This document shows positions 44,725 through 58,840 of a DNA stretch of 64,000 nt, in pieces; the stretch's first letter is position 1, and each line of letters opens with the position of its first letter. The notes beneath the pieces were generated by a model that did no database searches, was not told where the DNA came from, and saw only the letters and a list, made by a program, of their open reading frames with translations. Where the stretch lies: NCBI RefSeq assembly GCF_031755915.1, contig NC_083389.1, positions 1,426,001 through 1,490,000 of the forward strand. Reading direction: 5' to 3'. The translations under genes were made by a program, and so were the position numbers. The DNA comes from Ziziphus jujuba. Its lineage: Eukaryota; Streptophyta; Magnoliopsida; Rosales; Rhamnaceae.

Positions 44725-45624
44725 AGCATCTCCAACCCATTATAGCATTATAATATATATAATGCTATATATCAGAAAAAAAGATTGCCTTTTAAAATAA
44801 AACACCTTTCTATTTAAAAGTATAATGTTGGATTGGAAAAATTTTATTAGTATTCTTAATAATTCTTCTTTGAATCATATCTTTTTCACAAACTGAACCG
44901 TGTTCAAATAACACACAGATATAATTGGATCCATTTGTGATCCCTAAATGTTAATTATTTAACATAAAATATCTATAATTCGTTTTCGTAACAATTGTTT
45001 AGTATATCTGTATAGGGGTCCCATATTATTGTTATTTCGATTCCAATTGCAGAAATCAGTATGAAAAAACAACAACCTTACCTTACACCAATCTTTATCC
45101 ACTAGTTCAATAAAAAAATAAATTCGATTTTTTAGCTATCTAGTTTTTTAATCATTGATGGGTTAATACAAATATGGATTTCTCTTAGGATGCTAAAATG
45201 TGGTCCTTACTTTTAAATGTTATTCAAATAATGATCCATAGTCTGGAAATATTTCAATTACTTAAATCTTTTTGATGATTTCTTATGAGGTCGTAGTACT
45301 TGAAGAAGTGTGAAATTGGTAAATTTATCCTATCACTATCAATTTACTTGAAGGTGCAGATTCAAAAAGAAATTTTTTATTTTATTCGTGGTAGTCATAT
45401 TTTATTATATTAAATAAATAAAAAATGAAATAAAATATATGTTAAAATAAACATATGTATTGGGGATTAAATTGAATTTGTTTTGAGACTTCATTAGAAC
45501 CTAGCCATTCATATTTTCATATAGAAAGAAAAAGTATAGATTACTATGTATCGACCGAACCAATGACTATTCATGATTCGATAATTGAATCAATTACATA
45601 CTGGTTCCAAACTAAAGGAATATT
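44725..45624 (+). other. Plastid trnQ-rps16 spacer
   Basis: AT-rich plastid intergenic sequence. No other gene seen. Confidence 0.6.
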
Positions 45625-45955
45625 ATGGTAAAACTTTGTTTAGAACAATTGGTAGAAAGCAACGTGCAACTTGAAGGACATGATCCGTTGTGGATTCTTA
45701 CATCCGCCATTTTTTATTGTACAGGAATTATGGATGAATGAAAGTGCTCTTAACTCGAAATCGTTTCTTTTGTTTCAATAGAACTCTCAATTTTTATTTT
45801 TTTTTGGGCGTGATGTAAATCGTACATGATGGAGCTCGAGTAAAATGTATTGATTCATTTCTTGGAGGTAAGAATCTAGGGTTAGTATTAATCAATAAAC
45901 TGGGATAACTTCGTAAGTATATTTTCCATATATAAATCGAAAGGATCCAATTCAA
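45625..45955 (+). pseudogene. rps16: rps16 exon 1 and start of its intron (fragment)
   Basis: ATGGTAAAACTTTG corresponds to exon 1 of the plastid small-subunit protein S16. It is followed by the intron 5' end, of the GTGCGACTTGAAGG type (here GTGCAACTTGAAGG). Substitutions and an indel shift the frame inside the 40-base exon. The intron is cut at about 45955, where rps2 sequence starts. Confidence 0.7.
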
Positions 45956-45956
45956 G

Positions 45957-46270
45957 CAAGTTTCAAATTCAAGATTCAAGGACTTAAGAATGGAACAAAA
46001 GATGGGGAGACTCAATCGTTTTCCGAAAAGGGATGCGGCTGTGTTGAAGAGACAATTATCTCACTTGCAAACATATCTCGACAGGATTAAATATATGACT
46101 GGATTGCCCAATATTGTAATAATTGTTGATCCGCAAGAAGAATCTAGAGCTCTTCGTGAATGTATGACTTTGGGAATTCCAATAATACAAATTGTGACCC
46201 AGATCTAGCAGATATTTCGATTCCGACAAATGATGACGCTATAGCTTCAATTCAATTCAAATTGGTCAGG
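45957..46270 (+). pseudogene. rps2: rps2 fragment
   Basis: An internal part of plastid ribosomal protein S2: [34 protein letters not shown], then after a short frame-shifting deletion [16 protein letters not shown]. The start and C-terminus are missing. It joins atpI at about 46275 without the normal rps2 end. Confidence 0.85.
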
Positions 46271-46282
46271 GGCTCTTTTACT

Positions 46283-46679
46283 CTGGAAAATCATACAGTT
46301 ACCTCATGGGGAGTTAGCCATGCCCACAAATGATATAAATACTATTGTTGCTTTAGCTTTACTCACATCAGTAGCATATTTCTATACGGGCCTTTCAAAA
46401 AAAGGATTAGGTTATTTTGGTAAATACATTCAACCAACCCCAATCTTTTTGCCCATCAACATCTTAGAAGATTTCACAAAATCCTTATCGCTTAGTTTTT
46501 GACTTTTCGAAAATATATTAGTCGATGAATTAGTAGTTGTTGTTCTTGTTTCTTTAGTGCCTTTAGTGGTTCCTATACCTATCATGTTCCTTGGATTGTT
46601 TACAGGTGGCATTCAAGCTTTTATTTTTACAACCTTAGTTGCAGCTTATATAGGCGAATCCATGGAAGGTCATCATTGA
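46283..46679 (+). pseudogene. atpI: atpI pseudogene, C-terminal part
   Basis: C-terminal half of ATP synthase CF0 subunit a: [50 protein letters not shown], then ADELVVV-like and [10 protein letters not shown] to the native TGA at 46677. An Arg codon (CGA) has become TGA at about 46500. The N-terminal half is missing. Confidence 0.9.
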
Positions 46680-48090
<1,411 letters not shown>

Positions 48091-48156
48091 AAAAATAGTA
48101 GAATAAAAATATATAGATAATTAGTCTATCTATAAGAATAAGAAAGAGGAGATCAT

Positions 48157-48301
48157 ATGGAAAATGTAACCAATTCTTTCCTTTCCTTGGGTTATTGGCC
48201 ATTCACCGGGAGTTTTGAGTTTAATATTGATATTTTAGCAACAAATCCAATAAATCTAAGTGTAGTCCTTGGTGTATTGATTTTTTTTTGGAAAGGGAGT
48301 G
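48157..48301 (+). pseudogene. atpF: atpF exon 1
   Basis: The first 48 codons of ATP synthase CF0 subunit b ([20 protein letters not shown], then [17 protein letters not shown]). The group II intron begins GTGTAC at about 48301 (normally GTGYG) and runs to about 48808. Confidence 0.88.
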
Positions 48302-48807
48302 TGTACAAGTTGTTTATTTCAAGAATAGGTTGGATCCAACCAACTGCACTTTTTTTCGTTATAACTTAAAAAGGTGCACGATTCCTCAAGTTACTTCTGA
48401 ATAAATTAAGAAATCATGTTTAAGAACTATAGCATTTTGTGATTCATTGGTAAATCTACTTTGATTCTCTATCAACCAATAATGTGGGATTGTTAAAAAG
48501 GTTAAAGCAAAATTGTTTGAAGTCTAGATGGAGCGTGGTACTCTTTCTACTACTATGTTAATACAGAATATGTTAATCCAAAAATGATTTCAAAGAGTTG
48601 GAATGTTGGATTAGTGATCAGTTTCTGTACTTTCATAAGTATGAATAGAGAAAAGAGGATAGGCTTATTACATTAAAAAAAGCTAGGGAGCTTCCCCCAT
48701 ACATAAGTAATTGGGTGTGAGAGCCAAATGAATCGAAAGATTCAGGTTTCGTTCAAGAAAGGATCGTGGAAGTTTTGAAATGAATGGAAAGATAATCTAC
48801 TTTCATT

Positions 48808-50190
48808 AAGTGATTTATTAGATAATCGAAAACAACAGATCTTAAAGACTATTCAAAATTCAGAAGAACTATGCAGGGTGATGCGAATCCGCCCGAGCTC
48901 GCACAACCGACAACTCACTACTGTACTGATCTGATACGGATGAAGGCTGGACCGATCACTAGGGCTCAAGCTAAGAGGTTTAAGGACAACCTTGCTGCCT
49001 TTATCTAGAAAGTAGTTCATTCTCAAAAGGGCTTGTCCATAACTGAAGATAAAAGACCTGTTTTAAGCAGCCAAGTGGTGGAGGCTGATACATCGGACAT
49101 TTTATATCGGACAGCCATGCCTCGGACATCTAACCCATGCCTCGGACATCTTACCTCGGACTTCGAACATCAGGCAGACATAAGTTAGCTCGGATAGACA
49201 TAAGTTAGCTCAAAAAGACATAACTTAGTTCGGACATTAGGCAGACATAAGTTAGCTCGGACATCAGACATAAGTCAGCTTAGTTGTCAAACTAGTCAAC
49301 TCATTTTCTAGTTTGCGTTTGACTTTTTTTTTGGGGGGTTTTTATTTATTTATTTGCTGGACAAATAAGTTTAGGAAAGTTATTATTTTATTATTTTCAT
49401 TGTAAATTAATTAATTCTTAATTGAAAATAAGGGAATTAATTAATTAGATTAGGAAAAGGAAAGATTCGGTCAAGCTAGAATTCTTCATTGCGTGCCCGG
49501 TTTTTCCTAGGGTTTTTAGGGTTTATTTTATTTCTTTCAAAGCCTATTTAAAGGATTATTTTTTCAATAAGAAGACAACTTTGATTTGATTGAGAAAATA
49601 CTTGTGAGATTAATTATCTCTTTGTTATTTGATAACACCTAAAACACCATTAGAGAATTGGTTGTTTTAGCTTGACTTATCAATTGGTTTTCCATCCCCT
49701 ATTGTGGTGTCTACATTATACTAAGGTTTCTAACCACAGGTTGGTTAGGGGTTGAGGTCAATTCCATTAGAACTTGAACTTAATTAAGATACGGGCTAAT
49801 ATAATATGGGTTTAGGAGCAGGTCGTCCTAGGTTCGTATCACGGGGGGACCGTGGAAAGGTTGGAAAAAGCCTGGTCCCACTTGCAGAAAGTAGAAATGG
49901 AAGCGGAGTAGTTTCGAGCGAATGGATACTTTGAAATAGAACGAGAAAAATTGAATTTGATTAATTCAACTTAGAAAACCTTGGAACAATTAGAACATTA
50001 CAAAAATGAAACCATTCATTTTGAACAATAAAAAGCTATTAATCAAGTTGGACAACTGGTTTTCCAACAAGCCTTACAAGGAGATCTAGGAACTCTGAAT
50101 AATTGTTTGAACACCGAGTTACATTTACGTACCAATAATACTAATATTGGCATGTTTGGAATGATGAAAGAAATAAAGGGTTTGTCTTTC
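48808..50190 (+). pseudogene. atpF: atpF exon 2, split by a solo LTR
   Basis: The exon starts with LLDNRKQQILKTIQNSEELC at 48812-48872. It is interrupted at 48879-49841 by the LTR and resumes at 49847 (VERLEKAWSHLQKVEMEAE). In-frame stops TAG, TAG and TAA stand where Gln or similar codons are expected. The native stop after MKEI is lost. Confidence 0.87.
48879..49841 (+). repeat. Solo LTR, family 2, in atpF exon 2
   Basis: 963 bases from TGATGCGAATCC to GTTCGTATCA. The flanks CAGGG (48874-48878) and CGGGG (49842-49846) look like a target duplication with one later G-to-A change. The middle (about 49090-49290) is replaced or expanded by short repeats of CTCGGACATC and AGACATAAGTTAGCTCGG. Confidence 0.87.
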
Positions 50191-50243
50191 TACTGCAGGC
50201 ATTACTTTTCTTTCAAACAAAAATAAAGAATTAAGAAATACTC

Positions 50244-51762
50244 ATGGTAACTATTCGAGCAGATGAAATTAGTAACATTATTCATGAATGTATTGAGCAA
50301 TATAATAAAGAAGTAAAGATTTTAAATACTAGTACTGTACTCCAAGTAGGCGACTACATTGCTCATATTTATGGTCTTGATAAATTAATGGCGGGGGAAT
50401 TAGTAGAATTTAAGGAAGGTACGATAGGCATTGCTCTAAATTTGGAATCAAATAATGTCGGTGTTGTATTAATGGGTGACGGTTTGATGATACAAGAGGG
50501 AAGTTCTGTAAAAGCAACAAGAAAAATCGCTCATATCCCGGTAAGTGAGGCTTTTTTAGGCTATGTTATAAATGCTCTGGCTAAACCTATTGATGTCGAG
50601 GTGAAATTTCAGCTTCTGAATCCCAGTTAATTGAACCTCCCACCCTAGGTAGTATTTCGAGACGGTTGATATATGAGCCTCTTAAAATAGGACTTATTGC
50701 TATTGATTCAATGATTCCTATAGGATGTGGTCAGCGAGAAATAATTATTGGGGACAGAAAAACCGATAAAATAGTAGTAACCACAGATACAATTCTCAAT
50801 CAACAACAGCAAAATATAATATGCATTTATGTAGCTATTGGTCAACAAGCATCTTCTGTGGCTCAGGTGGTGACTGCTTTACAAGAAAGGGGAGCAATGG
50901 ATTACTATTGTGGTAGCTAAAACGGCCGATTCTCTGGCTACATTACAATACCTCGCTCCTTATACAGGAACTGCTCTGGCTGAATATTTTATGTATCGTG
51001 AATAAACCACTTCAATTATTTATGACGATCTCTCAAAACAAGCATAGGCTTATCACCAAATGTCTCTTTTATTACGTAGACCACCGGGCCGACAAGCTTA
51101 TCCGGGAGATGTTTTTTATTTCCATTCATGCCTTTTGGAAAGAGCTGCTAAATCAAGTTCTCATTTAGGTGAAGGAAGAATGACTACTTTACCAATAGTT
51201 AGGACTCAATATGGAGATCTTTCGGCTTATATTCCTACTAATGTAATTTCCATTACAGATGGACAAATATTCTATCTGCCGATCTATTCAATGCCGGAAT
51301 CAGAACTGCTATTAATGTGGGTATTTTTGTATCCAGAGTAGGGTCCGCAACTCAAATTAAAGCCATGACACAAGTAGCTGGCAAATCAAAATTGGAATTG
51401 GTGCAATTTGAAGAATTAGAAGCCTTTGAACAATTCGCTTTTGATCTCGATAAACCTACTCAGAATCAATTGGCAAGAGGTCAACGATTACATGAGCTGC
51501 TCAAACAATCTCAATCAGCCCCTCTCGCGGTGGAAGAATATATAATGACTATTTATACTGGAACCAATGGTTATCTTGATTGATTAGAAATTGCGCAAGT
51601 AAGGAAATTTCTTGTTGAGTTACGTAATTACTTAAAAATGAATAAAACTCAGTTCCAAGAAATCATAGCTTCTACCAAGACATTTACTGAGGAAGCAAAA
51701 GCCATTTTGAAGGATGCTATTTAGGAACAGCTGGAACGTTTTCTACTTCAGGAACAAGTATA
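50244..51762 (+). pseudogene. atpA: atpA pseudogene
   Basis: Near full-length ATP synthase CF1 alpha subunit from [15 protein letters not shown] to the C-terminal region ([19 protein letters not shown], stop near 51762). It falls into at least four frames (50244-50630, 50666-50920, 51060-51341, 51317-51583) with a further stop near 51721. The P-loop reads [10 protein letters not shown] where GDRQTGKT is expected, so nucleotide binding would be lost. Confidence 0.93.
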
Positions 51763-52296
51763 AAGAAAATAAATTGATCACTTTTAATTTTTATTAATCG
51801 TAATTAAAGAAAATAAATTGATCACTTTTAATTTTTATCAATCTTAATTCAATGTTAATTAAATCTTAATTTAATACAAATTTTAAAATTTAATACTAAT
51901 TTTAATAATAATAAATAAATTATATACTTTTTCTAATATATAATTAATAATTATTTAATTATTTAAATTATTTTAAAATAAAATACAAAAAAAAATTATA
52001 AAATATAAAAGTTTTTGTTTTTTGTAATAATTATTTTCCATAATAATATAGAAATAATAATATATTACATTTCTATATTAAATATAATATTAATATTAAA
52101 TACATAATAATTATATACTCATATTAACATACATTAAATATATAATATATATTAAATTTATGGAAAATACATGGAAATAATATATAAACTAGATTATACT
52201 CATATTACAAGTACTAAGTGTATAAGAGCGCCTCTTATTCAAATTATTCAAAAGATCTTTTTTGACATGGAAATCTAAAAATATATGGAAATAAAT
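51763..52296. other. AT-rich plastid spacer atpA-trnR
   Basis: Very AT-rich, with a 40-odd-base duplication near 51765-51845 (GAAAATAAATTGATCAC occurs twice). No gene seen. Confidence 0.65.
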
Positions 52297-52368
52297 TGTG
52301 TTCAATAGGATTTGAACCTATACCAAAGGTTTAGAAGACCTCTGTCCTATCCATTAGACAATGGATGC
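52297..52368 (-). tRNA. trnR-UCU: trnR-UCU (plastid-derived copy)
   Basis: The minus strand reads GCATCCATTGTCTAATGG with anticodon TCT in GGTCTTCTAAACC. The acceptor stem has GCATCCA where GCGTCCA is normal, and the 3' end reads TGAACA. Confidence 0.85.
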
Positions 52369-52663
52369 TTTGCATTCTAATTTTTTTTGTATTTATTTTC
52401 TTTTCACATTTATTATTCGGACGAAACAAATATGTGAAAGAATTCCGGGAATTGCGTATTCAACTATGCCCTACATTAATTATATTCATTTTATTTATAT
52501 TTCTATAAAACATATTTAATAGAAATTTGATATTTTAATGCATATCAAAATATATAAATACATATTAGATATAAATATGTATTAGATATATAGATTTATA
52601 GGTTTTGACTATAAAAAAAAAATATTGAAAAATACTGAATAGAGATAAGAGAAAGTAAGCACA

Positions 52664-53421
52664 AGCACGTAGCGAGAATCGAACTCGCATTGTTAGCTTG
52701 GAAGGCTAGGGATTATAATCGACGTTGATTCATCATTGTTAATGTCTCTAATTCAAAATTGAACATGAAACTTTGGTTTCATTCAGCTCCTTTATGGAAG
52801 ATAAATAAATTTCCAAATATCAATTGAAATTAAAAAAAAAAATATTAGACCCATAACATCTATGTCAGCTTTTCAGTCTGAATGCATTCAAAATGGCCCG
52901 CTTTCTAGACGATCCTTATAACAATCTAGCTAGTTACTTTGTACTCTACTTCTATTTGAAAGAATCCTTAGGAAAAGGTTTTTCTTTCCACCGAGCTAAA
53001 ACAATTTTTTGATGTCTCTAGTAAACCAAAGTTATTGTTTAATTAGCTATTTTGTTTCAATTTTCCCTATACAAAAAAGAAAAATTGAGGATTTAGTTAC
53101 AATTAGAAATACACTTTCTATCTTTATCCATGGATCCTCTACTCATACTCAATCAATTGGAAATATTGATTGATCCAATTAAAAAAAAAATATTATGTTT
53201 CGTAATTTCATAATCCAATTTTTCAATTTCTAATTGACTCTTGGATACAAATCACGAGAATGTATATTCTTCTTCAAATTTTTCATTGAAAGGTCAAGGA
53301 TTTAATGCTTTTCAGAAATAAAGTTTTTGCTCAGAATGGAATATTAATCAAGCCGAGAGACCCCTTAACTATTCTGGGGTTAATAGAATAAATCGTACTT
53401 TTACCACTAAACTATACCCGC
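52664..53421 (-). tRNA. trnG-UCC: trnG-UCC with group II intron (plastid-derived, right copy)
   Basis: 5' exon on the minus strand at 53421-53399 (GCGGGTATAGTTTAGTGG); 3' exon at about 52704-52664 (CTTCCAAGCTAACAATGCG, then TTCGATTCTCGCTACG). The intron spans about 52705-53398. The acceptor stem pairing is damaged by a T in the 3' exon (TACGTGC). Confidence 0.85.
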
Positions 53422-53681
53422 TCCAATCGATTATTGCATATAAATGAACTTTTTGTCAAACAAGAAACTCAGGCATAGTCAAAAGATAGGATCAGAAAAA
53501 AATACATTGTGCACGAATCCATAGTTCCGTTTTTTATTATATACATTTTTTTATTTATTTTTTATTTCAATAAAATATCAGTAAACCAAAAAAAAAAGAA
53601 AAAAAAATAAAGAAGATAAGAAATCTCGCTTTGATTCTATATCAAAATAGGTCTTTTTATGAGTTTTGTTGCTTCATTACT

Positions 53682-54140
53682 TGTTAAGGAAGGTCATGGT
53701 GGGGGTTTAAGGGAACACTTTGGTGTAGCAAAAACTTTATCCATATTACAATAATACTTTTATTAGCCGAACATGAGGAGAGATGTAGAGAGGATTTGTG
53801 AGAGGTATATCACGTGTAGAAAGTCAAAATCTAAGCTAAAACCACATGATTTGTATATGCCATTACCTATTCCTTCTTATCCTTGGGTAGATTTATCTGT
53901 GGATTTTGTATTGGGGTTACCTAGGTTAAGAATGGGTAAGGACTCTATTTTTGTGGTTGTTGATGATTTTCTAAGATAGCACATTTCATAGCATGTAATA
54001 GGATTGATGATGCATCTCATTTAGCTAATTTTCTCTTTAAAGAAGTAGTGAAACTTCATGGCATGCCTAGGACTATTGTTTCAGATACGGATGCTAAGTT
54101 CTTAAGTTATTTTTGGAAAACATTATGGGCTAATCCTGTG
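53682..54140 (+). pseudogene. Old family-2 integrase fragment
   Basis: Zinc finger (GHGGGLREHFGVAKTL, then [20 protein letters not shown]) and the first catalytic motif ([14 protein letters not shown]), then [10 protein letters not shown]. After a frameshift [15 protein letters not shown] (the second Asp) appears in another frame. Several stops. It ends before the catalytic Glu. Confidence 0.85.
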
Positions 54141-54151
54141 CAACTGAAGAC

Positions 54152-55318
54152 CAGCCCGTACCCTACAATCAACTAATTGCTGGGGTGCTAATCCTGTGTA
54201 ACTGAAGACTAAGCCAATTACTAAGGCTCAAGATAAGAGGTTTAAGGAAAATTTTGTTAGCTTCATACAAAATGTAATTAAATCTCAAGAGGGCATATTA
54301 GTATCAGAAGATTCTAAGCCCGTGCTGAGCATCTAACTTATGAAGGCAGAAATGGACCCAGGAAGCTATTTTGGTGCATTTGAGGACTCTAAGCAATATA
54401 GGGCGAGTTTGTTAGCCTATGAATGTGTTTGAGCTCACTAAGAGGCCATGAAATCATATCAGGGCAAAGCAAGGACGCCTAAGTATGTCATTAGCATCCA
54501 AGCTTCCACATTGGCTGGATTTAGCTAGTTTGGCATTAGGAAGGAGCTCACTTGCATTCTAAGCAAGCTTTGATAATTTCAATCAATGGCAACATGTGGG
54601 GACCAGTTCTAATCATACTAAGCATCCTACATGGCATGTTGAATTAGATTTGGAGCCTAAATTAGTTGGAGATTTGACAAGTACAACTTATTTGAAAAAC
54701 TAGTCAAATCAGATTTGGAGCCTAAATTAGCAGGAGATTGGACAAGTACAGCTTATTTGGAAAAATAATAAACTATTTTCCAAATATGAAATTTGACTTT
54801 TATTTTAAGAAATAGTCTTTTATTTACTGGACAAATTAATTTAGGAAGGCTGAATTTTAATATTTGTGATTGTAAATTAATTAATTCCTCTTTAAAAGTT
54901 AAGAAATTAATTAATAAAAATTATATTAGAAAAGACATGTAAAATTCAGCCACACCTTTTGTTAAGTTTTATTGGCCGGTTTTTACCTATTGTTTTAGGA
55001 TTTTGATTTTGTCACTTTAGCTTATTTAAAGGCTTATTTCTCAATAAATGACACTAAATTATTCATTCAGAAAAATTACTGTGAAAAAGATTTCTCTTTG
55101 CTCTCTTTAGAACACCTAGAACACGGAATAGAGAGTGAATGTTTTAGTTTGACTTATCAAGAGGACAATTCATAACCTATTGTGGCATCTTCGATGTATA
55201 CCAAGATTTTTAATCACATATTAATTAGGGGTCAAGGTGGCCATTAGTATTTGAACTTAATTTTGATCCGGGCTAATATGATATGGGTTTAAAAGCAAGT
55301 CGACCTAGGTTCATATCA
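54152..55318 (+). repeat. Old family-2 LTR
   Basis: Diverged LTR from about 54152 (GCTGGGGTGCTAATCC near its start) to TTCATATCA at 55318. It retains the TTATTTAAAGG box (about 55021) and the GATCCGGGCTAATAT end block. It is more diverged than any other copy here. Confidence 0.8.
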
Positions 55319-55981
55319 ATTGGTAAACTGTCACTTCTGGGTTTGTTATTGGGTTACTGGGTACTGTCAATGCTAGGTTTCTTGGTGTGTTTGTTGTTGT
55401 ATTGCTAGATTGCTAGGTTACTGCTTGATTGCTAGGTTATTGCTGGTTTGCTGGATTGCTAGGTTACTGCTTGCTGTATTGCTCTGTTGCACAGGTGGAA
55501 GGTGGAAAAAACTTAGGTCATGGGTTTTTTTTTCAAATTTAATAGGAGATTTTTCTCAATCTTGTTTGGGTTGATATTTTGTTTATGATTTTGCTTGGGA
55601 TTGGGTTTTTTGTCGCGATTTTACTTTGAATTAGAGTTTTGTTCTTGATTTTGCAATGGGGTTGGGTTTTCATTTTGATTTTGGTCACTCTTTGTGCAGT
55701 GGTTTGGGTTAGCACAGCGACTGAAGTTTGCTCCATTGGGTGACTGACTTGGCCTCAAGTTATGTTTGGGTTTCCTTATTGGGATTGTGTCGAATTTGGC
55801 ATCGTTGAAAAATGTATGCTTAATTTTATTTTAGTGGTTGATAATATGAAATTGAATTATTATATGAGTCTGAAATAGATAAAAATTTTCATTTTGTATA
55901 TTTTTATTATATGTTTATAATTTGAAATTAAAGCTATAGTTGTTATAATATGTGTGGGAAATTTGAGTTGTAATGGTTTCC
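55319..55981. repeat. Low-complexity region with GATTGCTAGGTTACTGC-type repeats
   Basis: Imperfect repeats of TTGCTAGGTTACTGC occur at about 55345-55490. A T/G-rich stretch with repeated GATTTTG and GGGTTTT follows, to about 55690. No reliable coding potential. Confidence 0.6.
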
Positions 55982-56429
55982 ATGGAGGAGTTAAAATTGG
56001 TAGGATTGAAATCTCATGATTGTCATACATTGATGCAGCAACTCTTGCCTCTTGTAATTTGCTCAATCCTTCCTAAAAATGTGAGACATACAATTGCAAG
56101 ACTTTGTTTTTACTTTAATGCCATTTACAAGAAGTCCATCATTCTTGCTGAATTGGACATAATCCAAAATGATATTGGTACAGCTCTGTGCCGGCTAGAG
56201 AAATTCTTCCCACCATCATTTTTCGATATAATGGTTCATTTAACTTTCATTTAGATCGAGAGATTAGATTGTGTGGACCAATACATTTCAGGCAAATGTA
56301 CCCATTTAAGAGGTATATGAAAGTATTGAAAGGTTATGTTCAGAACAAAAATGGCCCAAAAAGTTATATTGCTGAGAGCTATATTTGTGAAGAAGTGATT
56401 GAGTTTTGTAGTGAATATCAAAGATGATT
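55982..56429 (+). pseudogene. DUF4218 domain, CACTA-associated
   Basis: ATG at 55982: EELKLVGLKSHDCHTLMQQL, LPKNVRHTIARLCFYFNAIY, FFPPSFFDIMVHL, then in another frame LDREIRLCGPIHFRQMYPFK and SYICEEVIEFCSEYQR. A one-base loss near 56245 causes the frameshift. DUF4218 normally lies C-terminal to the TNP2 transposase. Confidence 0.85.
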
Positions 56430-56879
56430 AGATGTAATTGGAAACATCATTGGTAGGTATCAAAAACTAAATGATGAGGATGATGTTGGTTCCCCTGTTA
56501 AGGGTGGAAAGACCTAATCAATTAATCAACAACTTTAGGAGCAAGTCCATATATGTGTACTACCGAATGTCCAGGAGATGGAACCATACATGAGATACAT
56601 AAATCCATGTTAAAGTATAAATTAATAATTATTTTGAATATATTAATTAAATAAGAAAACTTTTCTTTGTTTTAGAATTCATTTGGTAGCCTTGATGTTA
56701 AAAAAAAAATCGAGGAAAAAAAAGCAAAATGGTTTCAAGATGAACACAAACGTACATTTATATATTGGTTACATGATAAGGTAAGTTTAAAATAAACTAT
56801 TAATATCAAGGTTTTAACTTTAGGTTTAGTGAGTAAATAATGTATAACTGTATTTTCATTTACTAGATTGAACAAATGC

Positions 56880-57416
56880 AAAGTCAACCAAGTCATATAG
56901 TTTCTGAAACATTAAGACAGAATGTACATGGTTCGCAATGGTTGGTAACGAAACATGAAGGATATGAGATTAAAGGAGTTCGATTCGACACTTTGGATAA
57001 GGATAATAAGCGGGTGACCTAGAATTTTGGGCTAAAGGTAGTTTCTAAAAGTGAGCATTTTGCTAGTCCAAAGAACAATAACCTTATTTTAGCTGAGATG
57101 ACATACTATGGGGCAATAATAGAATTCTACGATGTCAAATACATTGTGTTTTGAATTCTCGTAGTCAAGTGTGATTTGGTTGATAGTAGTGGTGTGAAAG
57201 TTGATGAGATAGGCTTTATATGTATTAACTTAAATAAAATTGGATATAAATCCGACCCATTCATTGTGGCTTCACAAGTTCAACAAGTAGTTTATGTTAA
57301 GAATCAACTTGATTCTAGATCCACTACAACATGGTACTTTGTTGACAATGAATTGGTTGCAGAAGATGGTCTTAGAGATTCTACGATGGTGCACAACCAT
57401 TTGTCTTTCAGTTGAC
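56880..57416 (+). pseudogene. DUF4216 domain, CACTA-associated
   Basis: KHEGYEIKGVRFDTLDKDNK, ILAEMTYYGAIIEFYDVKYI, then after stops SSGVKVDEIGFICINLNKIG and DPFIVASQVQQVVYVKNQ. At least two in-frame stops (near 57020 and 57154). The arrangement follows DUF4218 as in intact CACTA proteins. Confidence 0.75.
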
Positions 57417-57769
57417 AAGTGTGGTTGAAAGTGATAATGAGGAAGAATGTGATAATGGTTATGTTTGTAATGATTGCAAGGGGATATGGATAAAAAACAT
57501 ACCATCTACTAAACAAATTCGTAATTAGATTCATCAACTTATGTTTAAATAATTATCCATTGTCATTATATGTTTTCCATTATTGTTATATTTTTTTGTT
57601 AATTATGTGTACATTCACAAATGCTTAATTTGCTTAATTAATTTTTTTGTTATTGTTGTCAATTAATTTGTGCAAAATTTAGTTGTGTTTATTTAATTTA
57701 TGAATTTTTTTATTTATTATTGTTTTAATTTATTTTTTGTTATTATTCATTTTGATGTAGATTTATAGG

Positions 57770-58390
57770 CCCGTTTGATCAACACGCCCTCCTATATAAT
57801 GATGAGTATAGATCATCATCAAGTAACGAGATCGACCTCATTTTGAGACACCCGAAGTATTTAAGCATCCACCCGAAATGTATCAATTCCATAGTCCTAG
57901 AGATGTTGAATGAATTTTTAAAATAGAGATTGACAGAAGAGTTCAATATATATTTATAAGTATTTATCAAATGCACAAAAGTTAAGTACTTATATATTTA
58001 TTTTGTCATTATTTACTCAAAAATATACTTAATTATTTAATTTTCTAATATGTATATGTGTTTATAATTTTGCAGAAACTAAGTGAGGCACAATCTGAAA
58101 GAAGAAAGTCGAATAAGCATCCCCAGAGAATGGGTGTGTTGGGATATGCAAGACTGGAAAAAACTATGGTATGTTTTCTATTTTTACTTCCATTTAACTA
58201 TATATGAATTTTTTATTTTAATCACATGGTATTATTAATATTTACATGTAACTTTTGCAGCAAATTGAAAGAGGCACATAAGAATACATAAAACCTGAGG
58301 ATCTATGGACATGGACACGAATGGGGAAATATGGAAAATATGAAAATGAAGAAACGGAAATTTTAATGGGAAAAAATTTGTGAGTATTTT
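57770..58390 (+). pseudogene. Transposase_24-like fragments
   Basis: Broken pieces in several frames: EIDLILRHPKYLSIHP, then after an acceptor-like site KLSEAQSERRKSNKHPQRMG, then QIERGT and EDLWTWTRMGKYGKYENEET. Splice-like borders (TTTTGCAG at about 58075 and 58260) suggest an original multi-exon gene. Confidence 0.55.
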
Positions 58391-58840
58391 TATTTACATA
58401 AAAATGTATAATTGTAATGTTTAACTATTACCTTTCATCAAATATGATTAATTTTATAGTTTATATATTTTTATGATTGAAATATGGATATTTTTGTTTA
58501 GTTTTTTAACTTGATATTTTTATTCATTTTCATAATTTTGATTTAATTTTATTATTATTGTTGCCATGCAAAATATATTAATTTTTAGTTCAATATTGTA
58601 ATTAAATATTCATGTAATCATTTAATATATAATGTAAGCATAATTAATTATTTTTACCACTATATATTGTTATGACTGAAACATAGATATTTTTGTTTAG
58701 TTTTCAATTTTATATTTTTATTCATTCACTTAAGTATGCTTAAATTTATTATTATTGTTGCCATGCATAATATATTAATATTTAGTTAAATATTGTAATT
58801 TTCTAATTATTTAATCATTTAATATACATTGTAAAATATC
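58391..58840. other. AT-rich intron-like stretch with an internal duplication
   Basis: Two imperfect copies of about 200 bases (about 58410-58620 and 58640-58820) share TTATTATTGTTGCCATGCA. Probably intronic. Confidence 0.5.

Larger units (their letters stand above)
41996..45955. other. Plastid-derived nuclear insert, left block (trnG to rps16)
   Basis: The order trnG-UCC 5' part (-), trnS-GCU (+), psbI (-), psbK (-), trnQ-UUG (+), rps16 exon 1 (+) matches the standard angiosperm plastome read in reverse complement. Genes are mutated. Spacers such as 42567-43350 are AT-rich and hold nothing else. Confidence 0.9.

Noticed and set aside
55982..57416. DUF4218/DUF4216 region as a host gene
   Set aside because: These domains are CACTA transposon-associated, and frameshifts and stops show it is not functional.
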